Assembly: GCF_900240245.1 (NCBI RefSeq)
Contig: NZ_OESQ01000001.1
Location: 1,480,157 to 1,544,156 of the forward strand
Direction of reading: 5' to 3'
Length of the DNA: 64,000 nucleotides
Source of the DNA: Lachnoclostridium edouardi
Lineage (GTDB): Bacteria > Bacillota > Clostridia > Lachnospirales > Lachnospiraceae
Under the pieces are notes generated by a model. It saw only the letters and a list, made by a program, of their open reading frames with translations. It made no database searches and had not been told where the DNA came from. Positions 1 through 9,067 of the stretch are shown one piece after another. The translations under genes and the position numbers were made by a program. Numbering within the stretch: position 1 is the first letter of the stretch; each line of letters starts with the position of its first letter.

Positions 1-92
1 TTTTTGGCAAGATCCATAGACCGCACCGGCTCCATATCCCAAATTAATTCCATAAAACGATACTCTGCATCAAATAATCTTAATTCTTCCAT
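1..92 (-). CDS. BlaI/MecI-family repressor, N-terminal fragment (runs off the window)
   Basis: The first 30 codons of a leftward gene are visible, starting at the ATG complementary to 90-92 behind a GGGGGAG ribosome binding site. The N-terminus contains LFDAEYRFMELIW, typical of BlaI/MecI/CopY winged-helix repressors, which control beta-lactamase or copper genes and are inactivated by a membrane BlaR-type protease. The rest, and any BlaR partner, lies outside the window. Two similar operator-like sites sit upstream, which fits an autoregulated repressor. The assignment rests on a short stretch. Confidence 0.65.
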   Translation of the reverse strand, partial: MEELRLFDAEYRFMELIWDMEPVRSMDLAK

Positions 93-119
93 ATTATCAC
101 TCCCCCGTGAAAGGATATT

Positions 120-168
120 GGTCTATTAAAATAGTCCTACTTTTATTATCAGTCTATCACAGTAGTCC
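120..168 (-). promoter_or_regulatory. Putative paired BlaI operators and promoter
   Basis: Two related 18-bp sites occur at 120-137 and 151-168 (leftward reading GGACTATTTTAATAGACC and GGACTACTGTGATAGACT), spaced 31 bp, about three helical turns. The first is almost a perfect dyad. On the minus strand TTGCTT and TAGACT, 17 bp apart, form a possible promoter whose -10 lies inside the second site. The arrangement matches repressor operators over a self-regulated blaI-type promoter. This is inference from sequence only. Confidence 0.5.
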
Positions 169-211
169 TGAAAAAGCAATAGCTTCGCCCTCTCAAACTT
201 TAAAATTTCTG

Positions 212-268
212 TTGACAAATATGTTTTTCTTGCATATTATATTTTTATAATAGTTATAATAATTATAA
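212..268 (+). promoter_or_regulatory. Promoter of the ROK-MFS operon with a Per-box-like dyad
   Basis: TTGACA at 212-217 and TATTAT at 235-240 are separated by exactly 17 bp, a strong vegetative promoter. Just past the expected start, 254-268 reads TTATAATAATTATAA, a perfect 7-1-7 dyad that equals the Bacillus Per-box consensus. The flanks are very AT-rich with partial repeats. It could equally be the operator of the downstream ROK regulator. Confidence 0.7.
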
Positions 269-305
269 AAATAATAAATTTTATAAAATCAGATTGGAGA
301 AATTT

Positions 306-1316
306 ATGAAAGATACATCTGAAATTAAAAGAAGTAATCAGCAGCTGGTGCGCCGCACCTTACACACCCTGGGCCAGGGCACAAAGCTGGATGTTTCTAA
401 TGCTTCCGGTCTCAGCGTTGCCACATGCAATACAATTCTCAACCAGCTGGAGGCTGACGGAGCCGTTTACACCCAGGATATCCGCTCCCCTCAGGTAGGA
501 AGAAAAGCCAAGGTATACACATTAAATTATAATTACCGCTATTATCTGTGCATGTATTTTACTATCAGCGGCAATGACCAGCACATATGCTGGTCCGTAG
601 TAAATATGGCCGGGTCAACAGTAGAAGAAGAAAAAAAACAATATGAGCAGATTACTTTGGACTTGATTACTTCCCACATAAGGGACCTGACTGACCGCTT
701 CTCCTCTATCTGCTGTATTAGCCTTGGCATCCCCGGCTTTGCAAAGGACGGCCATATTCTCCACTGCGATATTACATCCTTAACAGGAGTATCTATCACC
801 TCCTGTTTGGAAAATATTTTTCAAATACCGGTTTCTGTGGAAAATGACCTGCACATGATGACCTACGGCTGCTATCAAACAGAATATGTGAAACAGACCG
901 ACCCTTCCGGTCAAATTCTGGCTATGATGTTATTTCAAAAGCACATATGTCCTGGAGCCGGTGTTGTAGCCGGAGGGAAAATATTAAAAGGAATGAGTAA
1001 TTTTTCCGGAGAAATCAGCTTTCTTCCTTATGATGAATCCAGGAAACAGCAGGAACAGGCTATGACAGAAGAGCTATATCTTCCCTGGGCAGCCAAGGCT
1101 GCGGCTGCTGTGATCACAGTTTTAAATCCAAGTATTATTGTGCTTACAGGCAGCATCACAAAAGAAGCTGACTGCCGGAGTTTAAAGGAGCTTTGCAGAA
1201 AATATATTCCAGAAGAGCATCTGCCGGAATTTGTTTACGTTAAAAATCACCATCAGTACTATGTATACGGCCTGTTTTCAATGGCCAGGGAATTATCAGA
1301 ACGAAAGGAAGTTTAA
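306..1316 (+). CDS. ROK-family transcriptional regulator (NagC/XylR type)
   Basis: The protein has about 336 residues: an N-terminal winged helix-turn-helix (roughly residues 8-65, recognition helix in GLSVATCNTILNQLE) followed by a ROK fold. Visible ROK features are ISLGIPG, VENDLHMM (equivalent of the END phosphate/catalytic motif) and GAGVVAGGKILKG. The cysteine-rich zinc motif of ROK kinases is missing after the SGEI segment, so a sugar-sensing repressor is more likely than a kinase. ATG 306 was chosen over an in-frame TTG 12 bases upstream because GGAGA sits five bases before it. The gene ends three bases before an MFS transporter, presumably its target. Confidence 0.85.
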   Translation: MKDTSEIKRSNQQLVRRTLHTLGQGTKLDVSNASGLSVATCNTILNQLEADGAVYTQDIRSPQVGRKAKVYTLNYNYRYYLCMYFTISGNDQHICWSVVNMAGSTVEEEKKQYEQITLDLITSHIRDLTDRFSSICCISLGIPGFAKDGHILHCDITSLTGVSITSCLENIFQIPVSVENDLHMMTYGCYQTEYVKQTDPSGQILAMMLFQKHICPGAGVVAGGKILKGMSNFSGEISFLPYDESRKQQEQAMTEELYLPWAAKAAAAVITVLNPSIIVLTGSITKEADCRSLKELCRKYIPEEHLPEFVYVKNHHQYYVYGLFSMARELSERKEV

Positions 1317-1319
1317 ATT

Positions 1320-2492
1320 ATGAATCCTAAATATAAACGGACCTTGTACGCCTGCTATATAGGCTACATTACACAGGCAGTTGTAAATAATATTGCTTTG
1401 CTTTTATTTGTTACCTTTCAAAACGAATTTCAGCTGTCCCTGGAACAAATAGGTTTTTTAGTTACCTACAACTTTTCTGTCCAAATGGCCATTGACTTTA
1501 TATCAGCCAAGTATGTAGACGCATGGGGATATAAGGCCTCTGCAGTAGCTGCTCATATATTTGCTGCAATCGGGCTTGTGGCCCTGGGCACATTTCCCTA
1601 TTTGTTCCCAAGCCCTTACATAGGACTTTTAGCCGCCTTCACTCTTTCTGGTCTAGGCGGAGGATTAATTGAAGTATTAATCAGCCCTATTGTAGAAGCC
1701 CTGCCTACAGATAATAAGTCTTCCGAAATGAGCCTTCTCCACTCCTTTTACTGTTGGGGATATGTAGGCGTGGTTCTCCTTGCCACCTTGTATTTTAAAA
1801 TAGCGGGAATAGAAAACTGGCGCTACCTTTTGTTTCTTATGGCTCTCATCCCTGTTTTTAATACCTTTTATTTTATAAAAGCGCCTGTGCGGGTATTAGT
1901 AAAAGCAGAGCATTCTCTGTCTGTAAGAAAGCTGGCTTCTATGAAATTATTCTGGCTGTTCTTTCTTTTAATGATCTGCTCAGGAGCTGCGGAGCAGGCT
2001 ATGAATCAGTGGTCCTCTTACTTTGCAGAAAGCGGCCTGCAGGTTTCTAAAACTGCAGGCGATCTATTAGGCCCATGTATGTTTGCTGTTTTAATGGGAA
2101 TATCCAGAACCTTTTACGGCAAATACGGAGATAAAATAGATTTGAAATTATTTATTACAGGCAGCAGCGCCTTATGTGTAACCAGCTATCTTTTGGCTGT
2201 ATTCTCCCCAAATCCTTTATTATCCCTGGCCGGCTGCGGTTTATGCGGCCTGTCTGTAGGTATTATGTGGCCCGGAGTTTTCAGCCTGGCGGCCTCCCAC
2301 TGTCCTCAGGGCGGCACTGCTATGTTTGCCTTTTTAGCCCTGGCCGGGGATATTGGCTGCGGAAGCGGCCCTGCAGTCGTAGGCAGTATTGCCGACCAGT
2401 TTGGGGGAAATATAAAAGCCGGTTTAGCTGCAGCCATTCTATTTCCGGCCTTACTTATGATTTGCGTAAACTTCCTCAGAAGAAAAGAGTAA
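1320..2492 (+). CDS. MFS transporter
   Basis: A 390-residue, highly hydrophobic protein with about 12 predicted membrane segments and the usual two-half major facilitator layout. It starts with a first helix in IGYITQAVVNNIALLLF and has glycine-rich helices such as FTLSGLGGGLIEVLI. The overall look resembles the FHS/sugar-permease branch, but the substrate cannot be read from sequence. The start lies three bases after the stop of the ROK regulator, with AAGGAAG as ribosome binding site, so the two form an operon. A terminator follows. Confidence 0.85.
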   Translation: MNPKYKRTLYACYIGYITQAVVNNIALLLFVTFQNEFQLSLEQIGFLVTYNFSVQMAIDFISAKYVDAWGYKASAVAAHIFAAIGLVALGTFPYLFPSPYIGLLAAFTLSGLGGGLIEVLISPIVEALPTDNKSSEMSLLHSFYCWGYVGVVLLATLYFKIAGIENWRYLLFLMALIPVFNTFYFIKAPVRVLVKAEHSLSVRKLASMKLFWLFFLLMICSGAAEQAMNQWSSYFAESGLQVSKTAGDLLGPCMFAVLMGISRTFYGKYGDKIDLKLFITGSSALCVTSYLLAVFSPNPLLSLAGCGLCGLSVGIMWPGVFSLAASHCPQGGTAMFAFLALAGDIGCGSGPAVVGSIADQFGGNIKAGLAAAILFPALLMICVNFLRRKE

Positions 2493-2506
2493 AAGGAAAA
2501 GAATCA

Positions 2507-2572
2507 AAAAAGCCTTCTGGCATCTATGTGAAAAAATGTATACACATAATACCGGAAGGCTTTCTTAATTAA
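2507..2572. terminator. Bidirectional terminator between convergent genes
   Basis: Arms AAAGCCTTCTGG and CCGGAAGGCTTT (one G:U-type mismatch) flank an inner TATGTG/CACATA stem. A-rich and T-rich tails lie on the two sides, so it can serve the rightward MFS gene and the leftward M20 gene. Confidence 0.85.
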
Positions 2573-2584
2573 TTATTTTTTCAA

Positions 2585-3841
2585 TTACTGAATTCCCATA
2601 AGATCGCAAAGGGATAAAACGTAAATCTGGCTTGCGTTTACTGCGTCCTCAATATCTACATTTTCATTGTAGGAATGGATCCCCTCTGTGTTGGACGGGC
2701 CGTACTGAATTGTGGGGATTCCTAATGCCCTGTATTCTCTGGCATCGCTGGAGGCCCACTGATATGCAGGAATTACTTCAAATCCCCACAGCTTTTCTGC
2801 GTTTTTCTTAATCGCCTGCACAATCGCTTCTGTTTCCTCTGTATAGTTTCCTTCGCTCTTCCAGTGGAATTCACATTCAATTCCCTCTGTGCCTTCCAGA
2901 CAACTATTTACAGTGTCAATAATTTCCTGATGATCTACTCCAATTGGAAGTCTTACGTCTACAATTGCCTCGCAGTAATCAGGCACCATATTAGGCCTTG
3001 TGCCGCCGTTAATAATTCCCACATTTGCAGATACGTGGCTGATTACCTCTCCGATTCCCGGCTCCCCGATTTCCTGCTCTGCAATCAATTTAGAGTTTTT
3101 CAAGGCATTGGCCTGGCTGTCCTTATAATGGCCCTGGATTTTTGTAAGAGCCTGCAGCTTATCTAACACTCTGCTTAATTTTATAATGGCATTGTCGCCT
3201 TTAAAGCCGCCTAAACTGCCGTGAGCAGATTTTCCTTTAGACTTCAGCACCAGATGCAGGCCGCCTTTCTGACCGATTTCAATTGTATTGTTAGAGGTAG
3301 GCTCTGCAATTAAGCAGGCGTTTCCGCCATCTGCGTAACCATTTTCGCACAGCCAGCGGGAACCGTACTCTCCGCCGCTTTCCTCATCAGATACAATGTG
3401 AAGGCGGATATTTCCATTTAACTCTGCCTTAGACTCTGCCAGGATTTTCATTGCAAATAAAAGTCCTGCTACGCCGGCCTTCATATCAGAAGTTCCTCGG
3501 CCTAAAATCAGCTTATCTGTCACTTCCCCGGAAAACGGGTCAAAATCCCACTGATCTCTGTCCCCTGCAGGCACTACATCTACATGGCCGTTTAAAATCA
3601 CGCTGAAGCCTTCGTCTGAACCGATTTTCGCCAGCACGCAGGGATATTCTGGATTACAGGATACCTCCTCACATGGAATTCCCGCCTCAGTCAGATAATT
3701 TTTTACAAAATCCACAACCTCTCTCTGAGTTCCTGTTGGATTTTCGCTGGGAATTCTGATTAAATCAGACACCAGCTTTATAAGCTCCCCGCTTTTACTT
3801 TTTGCCAGCTCATATATTTCTTCTCTAGTCACCTTACTCAT
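2585..3841 (-). CDS. M20 family metallopeptidase (ArgE/DapE/CPG2-like)
   Basis: About 418 residues. M20 dizinc motifs are clear: His86 in NGHVDVVP, bridging Asp119 in GRGTSDMKAG, the catalytic Glu pair near 153-154 in DEESGG, and a late metal His in GIHSYNENVD. The family removes acyl groups or C-terminal residues from amino-acid derivatives and peptides. ATG 3841 is preferred because AAGGAAAGAAGGA precedes it. An in-frame upstream extension would overlap the ATPase gene by more than 50 bases. It is the last gene of the leftward peptide operon, one base after the OppF-like stop. The exact substrate is unknown. Confidence 0.85.
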   Translation of the reverse strand: MSKVTREEIYELAKSKSGELIKLVSDLIRIPSENPTGTQREVVDFVKNYLTEAGIPCEEVSCNPEYPCVLAKIGSDEGFSVILNGHVDVVPAGDRDQWDFDPFSGEVTDKLILGRGTSDMKAGVAGLLFAMKILAESKAELNGNIRLHIVSDEESGGEYGSRWLCENGYADGGNACLIAEPTSNNTIEIGQKGGLHLVLKSKGKSAHGSLGGFKGDNAIIKLSRVLDKLQALTKIQGHYKDSQANALKNSKLIAEQEIGEPGIGEVISHVSANVGIINGGTRPNMVPDYCEAIVDVRLPIGVDHQEIIDTVNSCLEGTEGIECEFHWKSEGNYTEETEAIVQAIKKNAEKLWGFEVIPAYQWASSDAREYRALGIPTIQYGPSNTEGIHSYNENVDIEDAVNASQIYVLSLCDLMGIQ

Positions 3842-3842
3842 G

Positions 3843-4841
3843 TCAATCCTTCTTTCCTTCATTGTCATATAAGAAACATGCCACCTGATGTCCGCCTCCA
3901 ATATCCTTTAACGCAGGAGTCTCTTTACAGCAGCGCTCCATACAGTTAGGACATCTGCCTGCCAAGGCGCAGCCCACCTGCTCTCCAATAGGACTTGGAA
4001 TATCGCCCTTTAAAACAATTCTCTCTTTTTTCTCAAAAGGAGACTCTGTAGGAATCGCAGAAAGAAGGGCTTTTGTATACGGATGCAGCGGATCTTCATA
4101 AATCTTTTCTGCCGCGCACAGCTCTACAATCCTGCCTAAATACATAATTGCAATTCTGTCGCTTACATGTTTAATTACTCCCAAATCGTGAGAAATGAAA
4201 ATATAGGTCAGACCGTACTCTTTTTGAAGCCGATTAAACAGGTTTAAAACCTGGGCCTGCACTGACACGTCCAGGGCGGAAACCGGCTCGTCGCAGACAA
4301 TCACCTTAGGATTCATGGAAAGAGCTCTGGCCACGTTAATTCTCTGTCTCTGACCTCCTGAAAACTCATGGGGAAAACGCTGGGCATGGTGAATATCCAG
4401 ACCTACCTCTCTTAAAAGCTCCAATACTCTTTCTTCCCTTTTCTTCTTATCCGGAATCAGACCGTGAACAATAATAGGCTCTTCTATTAATTTAGAAGCT
4501 GTCATTCGAGGGTCCAGGGAAGAGTAAGGGTCCTGAAAAACCATCTGAATATCCTTTTTTAAGGATTTCAGCTGGTCCTTTTTCAGCTGAAAAATATTTA
4601 CTCCATTGTACTCTACTGTTCCTCTTGTAGCCTGATGAAGCTGAATCAAGGTTTTTCCGAAAGTAGATTTCCCGCAGCCAGACTCTCCGATTACGCCTAA
4701 TGTTTCTCCCTCATAAACATCTACGGAAACATCATTGAGGGCGTGGAGAATCTGTGGCTTCTCGCCGAACTTTGTACCTTTTAACTTAAATTCCTTTGTC
4801 AGATTTCTAACCTTTAAAAGTACTTTCCTTTCCTCACTCAT
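3843..4841 (-). CDS. Oligopeptide/dipeptide ABC transporter ATPase (OppF/DppF-like)
   Basis: A 332-residue ABC ATPase: Walker A GESGCGKST at 52-60, Q-loop VFQDP near 101, signature SGGQR at 161-165, Walker B IVCDEP at 181-186, and H-loop in ISHDLG. The C-terminal extension has the cysteine cluster GRCPNCMERCC typical of Opp/Dpp ATPases. It overlaps the OppD-like gene by eight bases, implying translational coupling. It energises peptide import through the two permeases upstream in the same operon. Confidence 0.92.
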   Translation of the reverse strand: MSEERKVLLKVRNLTKEFKLKGTKFGEKPQILHALNDVSVDVYEGETLGVIGESGCGKSTFGKTLIQLHQATRGTVEYNGVNIFQLKKDQLKSLKKDIQMVFQDPYSSLDPRMTASKLIEEPIIVHGLIPDKKKREERVLELLREVGLDIHHAQRFPHEFSGGQRQRINVARALSMNPKVIVCDEPVSALDVSVQAQVLNLFNRLQKEYGLTYIFISHDLGVIKHVSDRIAIMYLGRIVELCAAEKIYEDPLHPYTKALLSAIPTESPFEKKERIVLKGDIPSPIGEQVGCALAGRCPNCMERCCKETPALKDIGGGHQVACFLYDNEGKKD

Positions 4842-5847
4842 CCTTGTTCACCTCCCCTCTTACCAGCTTATTCTCTTTATTCTGTCTGTGGCAGGCCACA
4901 AAATGTCCTTCCTCCACTTCCACCAAAGGCGGCACCTGGTTGCAGCACTTTTCTGTTACATAAGGGCAGCGGTTATAAAAATTGCAACACTTTCCTGTAA
5001 GCCGCAGATCAGGGGGCGCTCCCGGAATCGTAGTTAATTCTCCTTTGCTTTCATCAGACAGCTTAGGCATAGAATCTAGCAGCCCCCATGTGTAAGGGTG
5101 AAGAGGCTTTGCGTAAAGCTCCTTAGTAGTTGCGTACTCTACTGTATTTCCCGCATACAGCACCATGACTGTATCGCACATTTCCCAAACTACCCCAAGA
5201 TTGTGGGTAATCAGCAAAATGGAAGTATCATATTCCTTCTGAAGATCCTTTAACAAATCCAGAACCTGAGCCTGCACTGTTACGTCCAAAGCCGTAGTTG
5301 GCTCGTCGGCAATTACCATTTTAGGTCTGCAACACACTGCCATGGCAATAATTACACGCTGGCACATACCTCCTGAAAGCTCATAAGGATATGCCTCCAT
5401 TCTCTTCTCCGGCTGAGGAATCCCCACTTTTTTTAAGGCCTCCACAGCCATGTCCCAGGCTTCTTTTTTTGTAACCTTCTGGTGGGCGCATATCATTTCC
5501 ACCATCTGACTGCCGATTTTAAATACCGGGTCAAGGCTTGTCATAGGGTCCTGAAAAATAACCGCAATATCCTTTCCCCTAAAATCCAGCAGCTCCTTTT
5601 TATTTAATTTTAAAACATCTTTTCCGTCAAATTCAATCTGCCCGCCAACGATTTTTCCTGTACGAGGAGGCAGAAGGCGGATAATCGACGAAGATGTTAC
5701 GCTTTTTCCTGATCCGGACTCTCCTACAATGCCCATTGTCTCGCCTCGCTTCAGTGTGAAGCTAACGCCGTCAACAGCCTTTGATACGCCGCTTGCAAGG
5801 AAAAAGTAGGTTTTTAAATCTTTTACCGTAAGTAATGTATCGCTCAT
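4834..5847 (-). CDS. Oligopeptide/dipeptide ABC transporter ATPase (OppD/DppD-like)
   Basis: 337 residues. Walker A is GESGSGKS (about 42-50), the Q-loop is [11 protein letters not shown], the signature is LSGGMCQR near 158-164 and Walker B is MVIADEP at 177-183. The C-terminal Opp domain ends with [16 protein letters not shown], the Cys-rich element of these ATPases. It forms the heterodimeric motor with the next gene. Its start lies 13 bases after an M20 hydrolase gene inserted between the permease and ATPase genes. Confidence 0.92.
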   Translation of the reverse strand: MSDTLLTVKDLKTYFFLASGVSKAVDGVSFTLKRGETMGIVGESGSGKSVTSSSIIRLLPPRTGKIVGGQIEFDGKDVLKLNKKELLDFRGKDIAVIFQDPMTSLDPVFKIGSQMVEMICAHQKVTKKEAWDMAVEALKKVGIPQPEKRMEAYPYELSGGMCQRVIIAMAVCCRPKMVIADEPTTALDVTVQAQVLDLLKDLQKEYDTSILLITHNLGVVWEMCDTVMVLYAGNTVEYATTKELYAKPLHPYTWGLLDSMPKLSDESKGELTTIPGAPPDLRLTGKCCNFYNRCPYVTEKCCNQVPPLVEVEEGHFVACHRQNKENKLVRGEVNKDE

Positions 5848-5860
5848 AAATACTCCTTGT

Positions 5861-7048
5861 TTACTCGTATTTTTCCTTCATCTCCTGAAACGCTTTCCTA
5901 ATCCGGCTAAGAAGATCAGGGTCCGTAAGCACGTCCACAGCTGTCATGGCCATTGCTTTAGAGCCTACTGCAATGGTGCGGTGGCCAGCCGGGCTTTTAC
6001 ATGCCTCCTGAAACTCCGGAGTGTGTCCCCGAAGCTCTGGCACCACTAAAACATAAGACTGCAGCCCTGGTATTTCGTGGGTTACATTGCCCATATCTGT
6101 ACAGCCGATTCCCAAAGCTCTTTCCCTGGGTTTTACTGTTTCTCCTAAGTCTGTAAAGTTTTTCTCCAGCGCCTCTTCCAAAGCCTGATTATTTCTGATA
6201 TCTTCATAAGCCAGACCGTCGTATTCCCACTTCATACTTGTGTTAGTAATATCTGCCACATGCTGACAAATGTCTAAAAATCTGTTCAGCAGCTCCAACT
6301 TATACTTCATGCTGAAGGAACGAATAGTAAACTTTGCCTGGCAGTGATCCGGAATATAAATAGGGTCTTCCCCGCCTTTAGAAATAATTCCCAGTATTTT
6401 CCCCTTATCTGCCAGCTCCAGCCGCATGGAATTTACAATCTGAAATAAATCTAATATAGGATTTAAGGCGCTTATACCTTCCTCAGGCCAGGTAGCCCCA
6501 TGGGAGGTTTTGCCGTAATAATTTACAATAAGATCTGTTCTGGAGTATGAAATATCATTTACTACTGTATCATTGGCAGAATGGAGAATCATCGCTATAT
6601 CAAGGCCTTCAAACGCGCCGTTTTTCAGCATGATAATCTTTCCCCCTCCGCCTTCTTCAGCCGGAGTTCCAAATACTGAAATTTTTCCTCCTGTCTGGTC
6701 AATCACAGACTTTAAGCCTGCTCCGGCGCCTACGGCCATAGCGCACATTAAATTGTGGCCGCAGGAATGTCCCATTCCCGGAACAGCGTCAAACTCTCCG
6801 AAAATTCCAATATTAGGTCCTGCTTTTTTGCTGTCATAAACTGCCTTTACAGAAGTCTCTATTCCTCCTACTCCTGTAGTCACCTGAAAACCAAATTTTT
6901 CTAAAAGCTGCGCCATGGAACGACAGGCATGAAACTCCTGAAAATTATATTCTGGGTGATCCCATATAGTGTCGGAAAGTGCAACCAGCTCCGGCAGAAT
7001 TTCATCTACTCTTTTTTGTACCTGTTCTTTTAACAATGATACATCCAC
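5861..7048 (-). CDS. M20 amidohydrolase, AbgB/ACY1L2-like
   Basis: 395 residues. The metal-binding pattern GMGHSCGHN (Cys97, His99) and the Glu131-Glu132 pair in TPAEEGGGGK mark the M20D amidohydrolase group, whose members include aminobenzoyl-glutamate hydrolase and dipeptidase-like ACY1L2 enzymes. It lies inside the transporter operon between the DppC-like permease and the OppD-like ATPase, which suggests it cleaves an imported conjugated amino acid or dipeptide. The actual substrate is inferred only from context. Confidence 0.85.
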   Translation of the reverse strand: MDVSLLKEQVQKRVDEILPELVALSDTIWDHPEYNFQEFHACRSMAQLLEKFGFQVTTGVGGIETSVKAVYDSKKAGPNIGIFGEFDAVPGMGHSCGHNLMCAMAVGAGAGLKSVIDQTGGKISVFGTPAEEGGGGKIIMLKNGAFEGLDIAMILHSANDTVVNDISYSRTDLIVNYYGKTSHGATWPEEGISALNPILDLFQIVNSMRLELADKGKILGIISKGGEDPIYIPDHCQAKFTIRSFSMKYKLELLNRFLDICQHVADITNTSMKWEYDGLAYEDIRNNQALEEALEKNFTDLGETVKPRERALGIGCTDMGNVTHEIPGLQSYVLVVPELRGHTPEFQEACKSPAGHRTIAVGSKAMAMTAVDVLTDPDLLSRIRKAFQEMKEKYE

Positions 7049-7086
7049 TGCTGTTTCCTCCTTATTTTCCAGTTGGTTTCCCTGAA

Positions 7087-7992
7087 TTATTTTTTCATCT
7101 TAGGGTCCAGCACATCCCGGATTCCGTCTCCTAACAGGTTAAATCCAAGTACTGTTACCAAAATAAACAATCCGGAGATTGTAGCCACATGAGGAGCTGT
7201 ATTTAAGCACTCCTTGCCCTGGCGGAGAATACTTCCCCAGGAAGACATAGGAGTTGCAATTCCCAGTCCTAAAAAGCTTAAAGCTGCCTCGGAAATAATA
7301 GCTCCTGCAATATTTAATGTGGAATATACAATAATAGGAGAAATTGTGTTAGGAAGAATGTGGCGGAACAGCATTCTGCCGTTGGAAATGCCAATTACCT
7401 TTCCTGCGTTGCAGTACTCTTCATTTTTTACAATATGAACCTCGCCGCGGACTACACGGGCAAAGCTGGGGATATTTCCTATTCCTATGGCAATAATCAC
7501 ATTTACAATGCCGGAGCCCAGTACTGTCATTAAAATAATAGAAAGCAGCACAAAAGGAAATGCCAGCAGTCCGTCCATAATACGCATAATCACAGTATCT
7601 ACAAAGCCGCCTAAATATCCTGCAATTAGTCCTAAAAGAATTCCTATAATTCCGGCCACAATGGTGCCGCCTACTGCTACAATCATAGAAACCCTGGCTC
7701 CATATAAAATACGGGCAAATAAATCTCTGCCAAACTCATCTGTTCCAAATAAATGTCCGTCTTCTCCCGGCAGCAAATATGCGTTCAGAGGACTGATAGC
7801 GTCTGGGTCTACAGAGGTTAACAGCGGAGCAAAGACGGCGATAAATACCATAAATGCCACAATCACCAGGCCGACCATAGCCGTCTTATTTCTCTTCAGT
7901 TTATTCCACACATTGTTGGCACGGCGTTCTTTTTTTAACATTTCCTCCTGAGCGCTTACACCCAGGACTCCTGTTTTTTCCTGTGATCCCAT
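7087..7992 (-). CDS. Peptide ABC transporter permease (DppC/OppC-like)
   Basis: 301 residues. It has a cytoplasmic N-terminus, a first membrane helix (AMVGLVIVAFMVFIAVFAPL), the OppC N-terminal domain, then the BPD_transp_1 domain with five further helices. The coupling-loop region FARVVRGEVHIVKNEEY and a later LNIAGAIISEAALSFLGLG are typical. It starts next to the stop of the DppB-like permease and pairs with it to form the translocation channel. Confidence 0.92.
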   Translation of the reverse strand: MGSQEKTGVLGVSAQEEMLKKERRANNVWNKLKRNKTAMVGLVIVAFMVFIAVFAPLLTSVDPDAISPLNAYLLPGEDGHLFGTDEFGRDLFARILYGARVSMIVAVGGTIVAGIIGILLGLIAGYLGGFVDTVIMRIMDGLLAFPFVLLSIILMTVLGSGIVNVIIAIGIGNIPSFARVVRGEVHIVKNEEYCNAGKVIGISNGRMLFRHILPNTISPIIVYSTLNIAGAIISEAALSFLGLGIATPMSSWGSILRQGKECLNTAPHVATISGLFILVTVLGFNLLGDGIRDVLDPKMKK

Positions 7993-8955
7993 TTATCTTC
8001 CTCCTCCCCCTGCTTCGTAGCTTACTCTTGGGTTAATCATCATATATACTACGTCTACTAAAAGATTAACCACTACAAATATTACTGCAATAAATAAAAC
8101 TGTTCCCTGGATCAGCTGGTAATCCCGGTTGTTAATAGCGTTAACAATCATCGTTCCCATACCTGGCCATGAGAAAATGCTTTCTGTCAGAATAGCTCCG
8201 GTAAATGCCTGGGCAATCTGAAGTCCCAGCACAGTTACAATTGGAGGAAGGGCATTTTTTAACGCGTGCTTCCAGATAACGCTGCTTTCCTTAATTCCTC
8301 TTGCCCGCAGGGATTTTACAGATTCTTTATTAATTACTTCCAGCATACTGGAACGTGAAATTCTGGCAAATGTAGCCATTGGAATTGTGGCCAGACAGAA
8401 GCACGGCAAAACCATATGGGATACTACGTCCCCTATTCCTTTTTCCATACTTCCCATACCTAAAGCAGGCAGCCATCCTAAATTTACGCTGAACTGCATA
8501 ACCAGCATCATACCCAGCCAGAAAATAGGCATAGACACGCCGACTAAGGCCAGAACCATAAAAATATAATCTAATATGGAGTACTGATGTAAGGAAGAAA
8601 ATACTCCTACAAAAACTCCCAGTATCAGAGCAATCACAAGGCTGGGAACAGCGATTGCCAAAGTATTTGGAATACGCTCTGCTATCAGCTCTGTCACCGG
8701 TCTTTTATCTACATATGAATAGCCAAAATCTCCATGAAGAATGTCCACTACATAGTCTACATACTGCTCTACCTTGCTTTTATTCAGTCCCATTTCAATT
8801 TCCAGCTCAGCAATCGCATCAGGGGAGGCCTGAGGACCTAATACTGTCCGCGCCGGATTTCCCGGAATCATTCTGGTCAGGATAAATGTCAGTGTAACTA
8901 CAATAAATAGAGTGGGAATACTTTGAAGAATTCTTTTTAATATTGTCTTTAACAC
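7993..8955 (-). CDS. Peptide ABC transporter permease (DppB/OppB-like)
   Basis: 320 residues with six predicted membrane helices. The N-terminal signature is LKRILQSIPTLFIVVTLTFIL followed by RMIPGNPARTVLG. The EAA-like coupling loop is LRARGIKESSVIWKHALKNALPP, and ESIFSWPGMG is typical of DppB. It lies 112 bases downstream of the solute-binding protein gene, after a stem-loop, so its expression may be set lower than that of the binding protein. Confidence 0.92.
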   Translation of the reverse strand: MLKTILKRILQSIPTLFIVVTLTFILTRMIPGNPARTVLGPQASPDAIAELEIEMGLNKSKVEQYVDYVVDILHGDFGYSYVDKRPVTELIAERIPNTLAIAVPSLVIALILGVFVGVFSSLHQYSILDYIFMVLALVGVSMPIFWLGMMLVMQFSVNLGWLPALGMGSMEKGIGDVVSHMVLPCFCLATIPMATFARISRSSMLEVINKESVKSLRARGIKESSVIWKHALKNALPPIVTVLGLQIAQAFTGAILTESIFSWPGMGTMIVNAINNRDYQLIQGTVLFIAVIFVVVNLLVDVVYMMINPRVSYEAGGGGR

Positions 8956-8996
8956 GAATTCGCACCACCGTTTCCTTTTTTGCTTTTATTCCTGAA

Positions 8997-9028
8997 CAGG
9001 GAGTGCCGCTGTTTTGCAGCACTCCCTG
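8997..9028 (-). promoter_or_regulatory. Intercistronic stem-loop after the solute-binding protein gene
   Basis: AGGGAGTGC pairs perfectly with GCACTCCCT. No uridine tract follows on the leftward transcript, so it is more likely an mRNA-stabilising or processing hairpin that raises binding-protein expression over the permeases than a full terminator. Confidence 0.6.
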
Positions 9029-9067
9029 AACAATCTTAGTTTCTATGTTTCCAATCCAGCTTTATAA

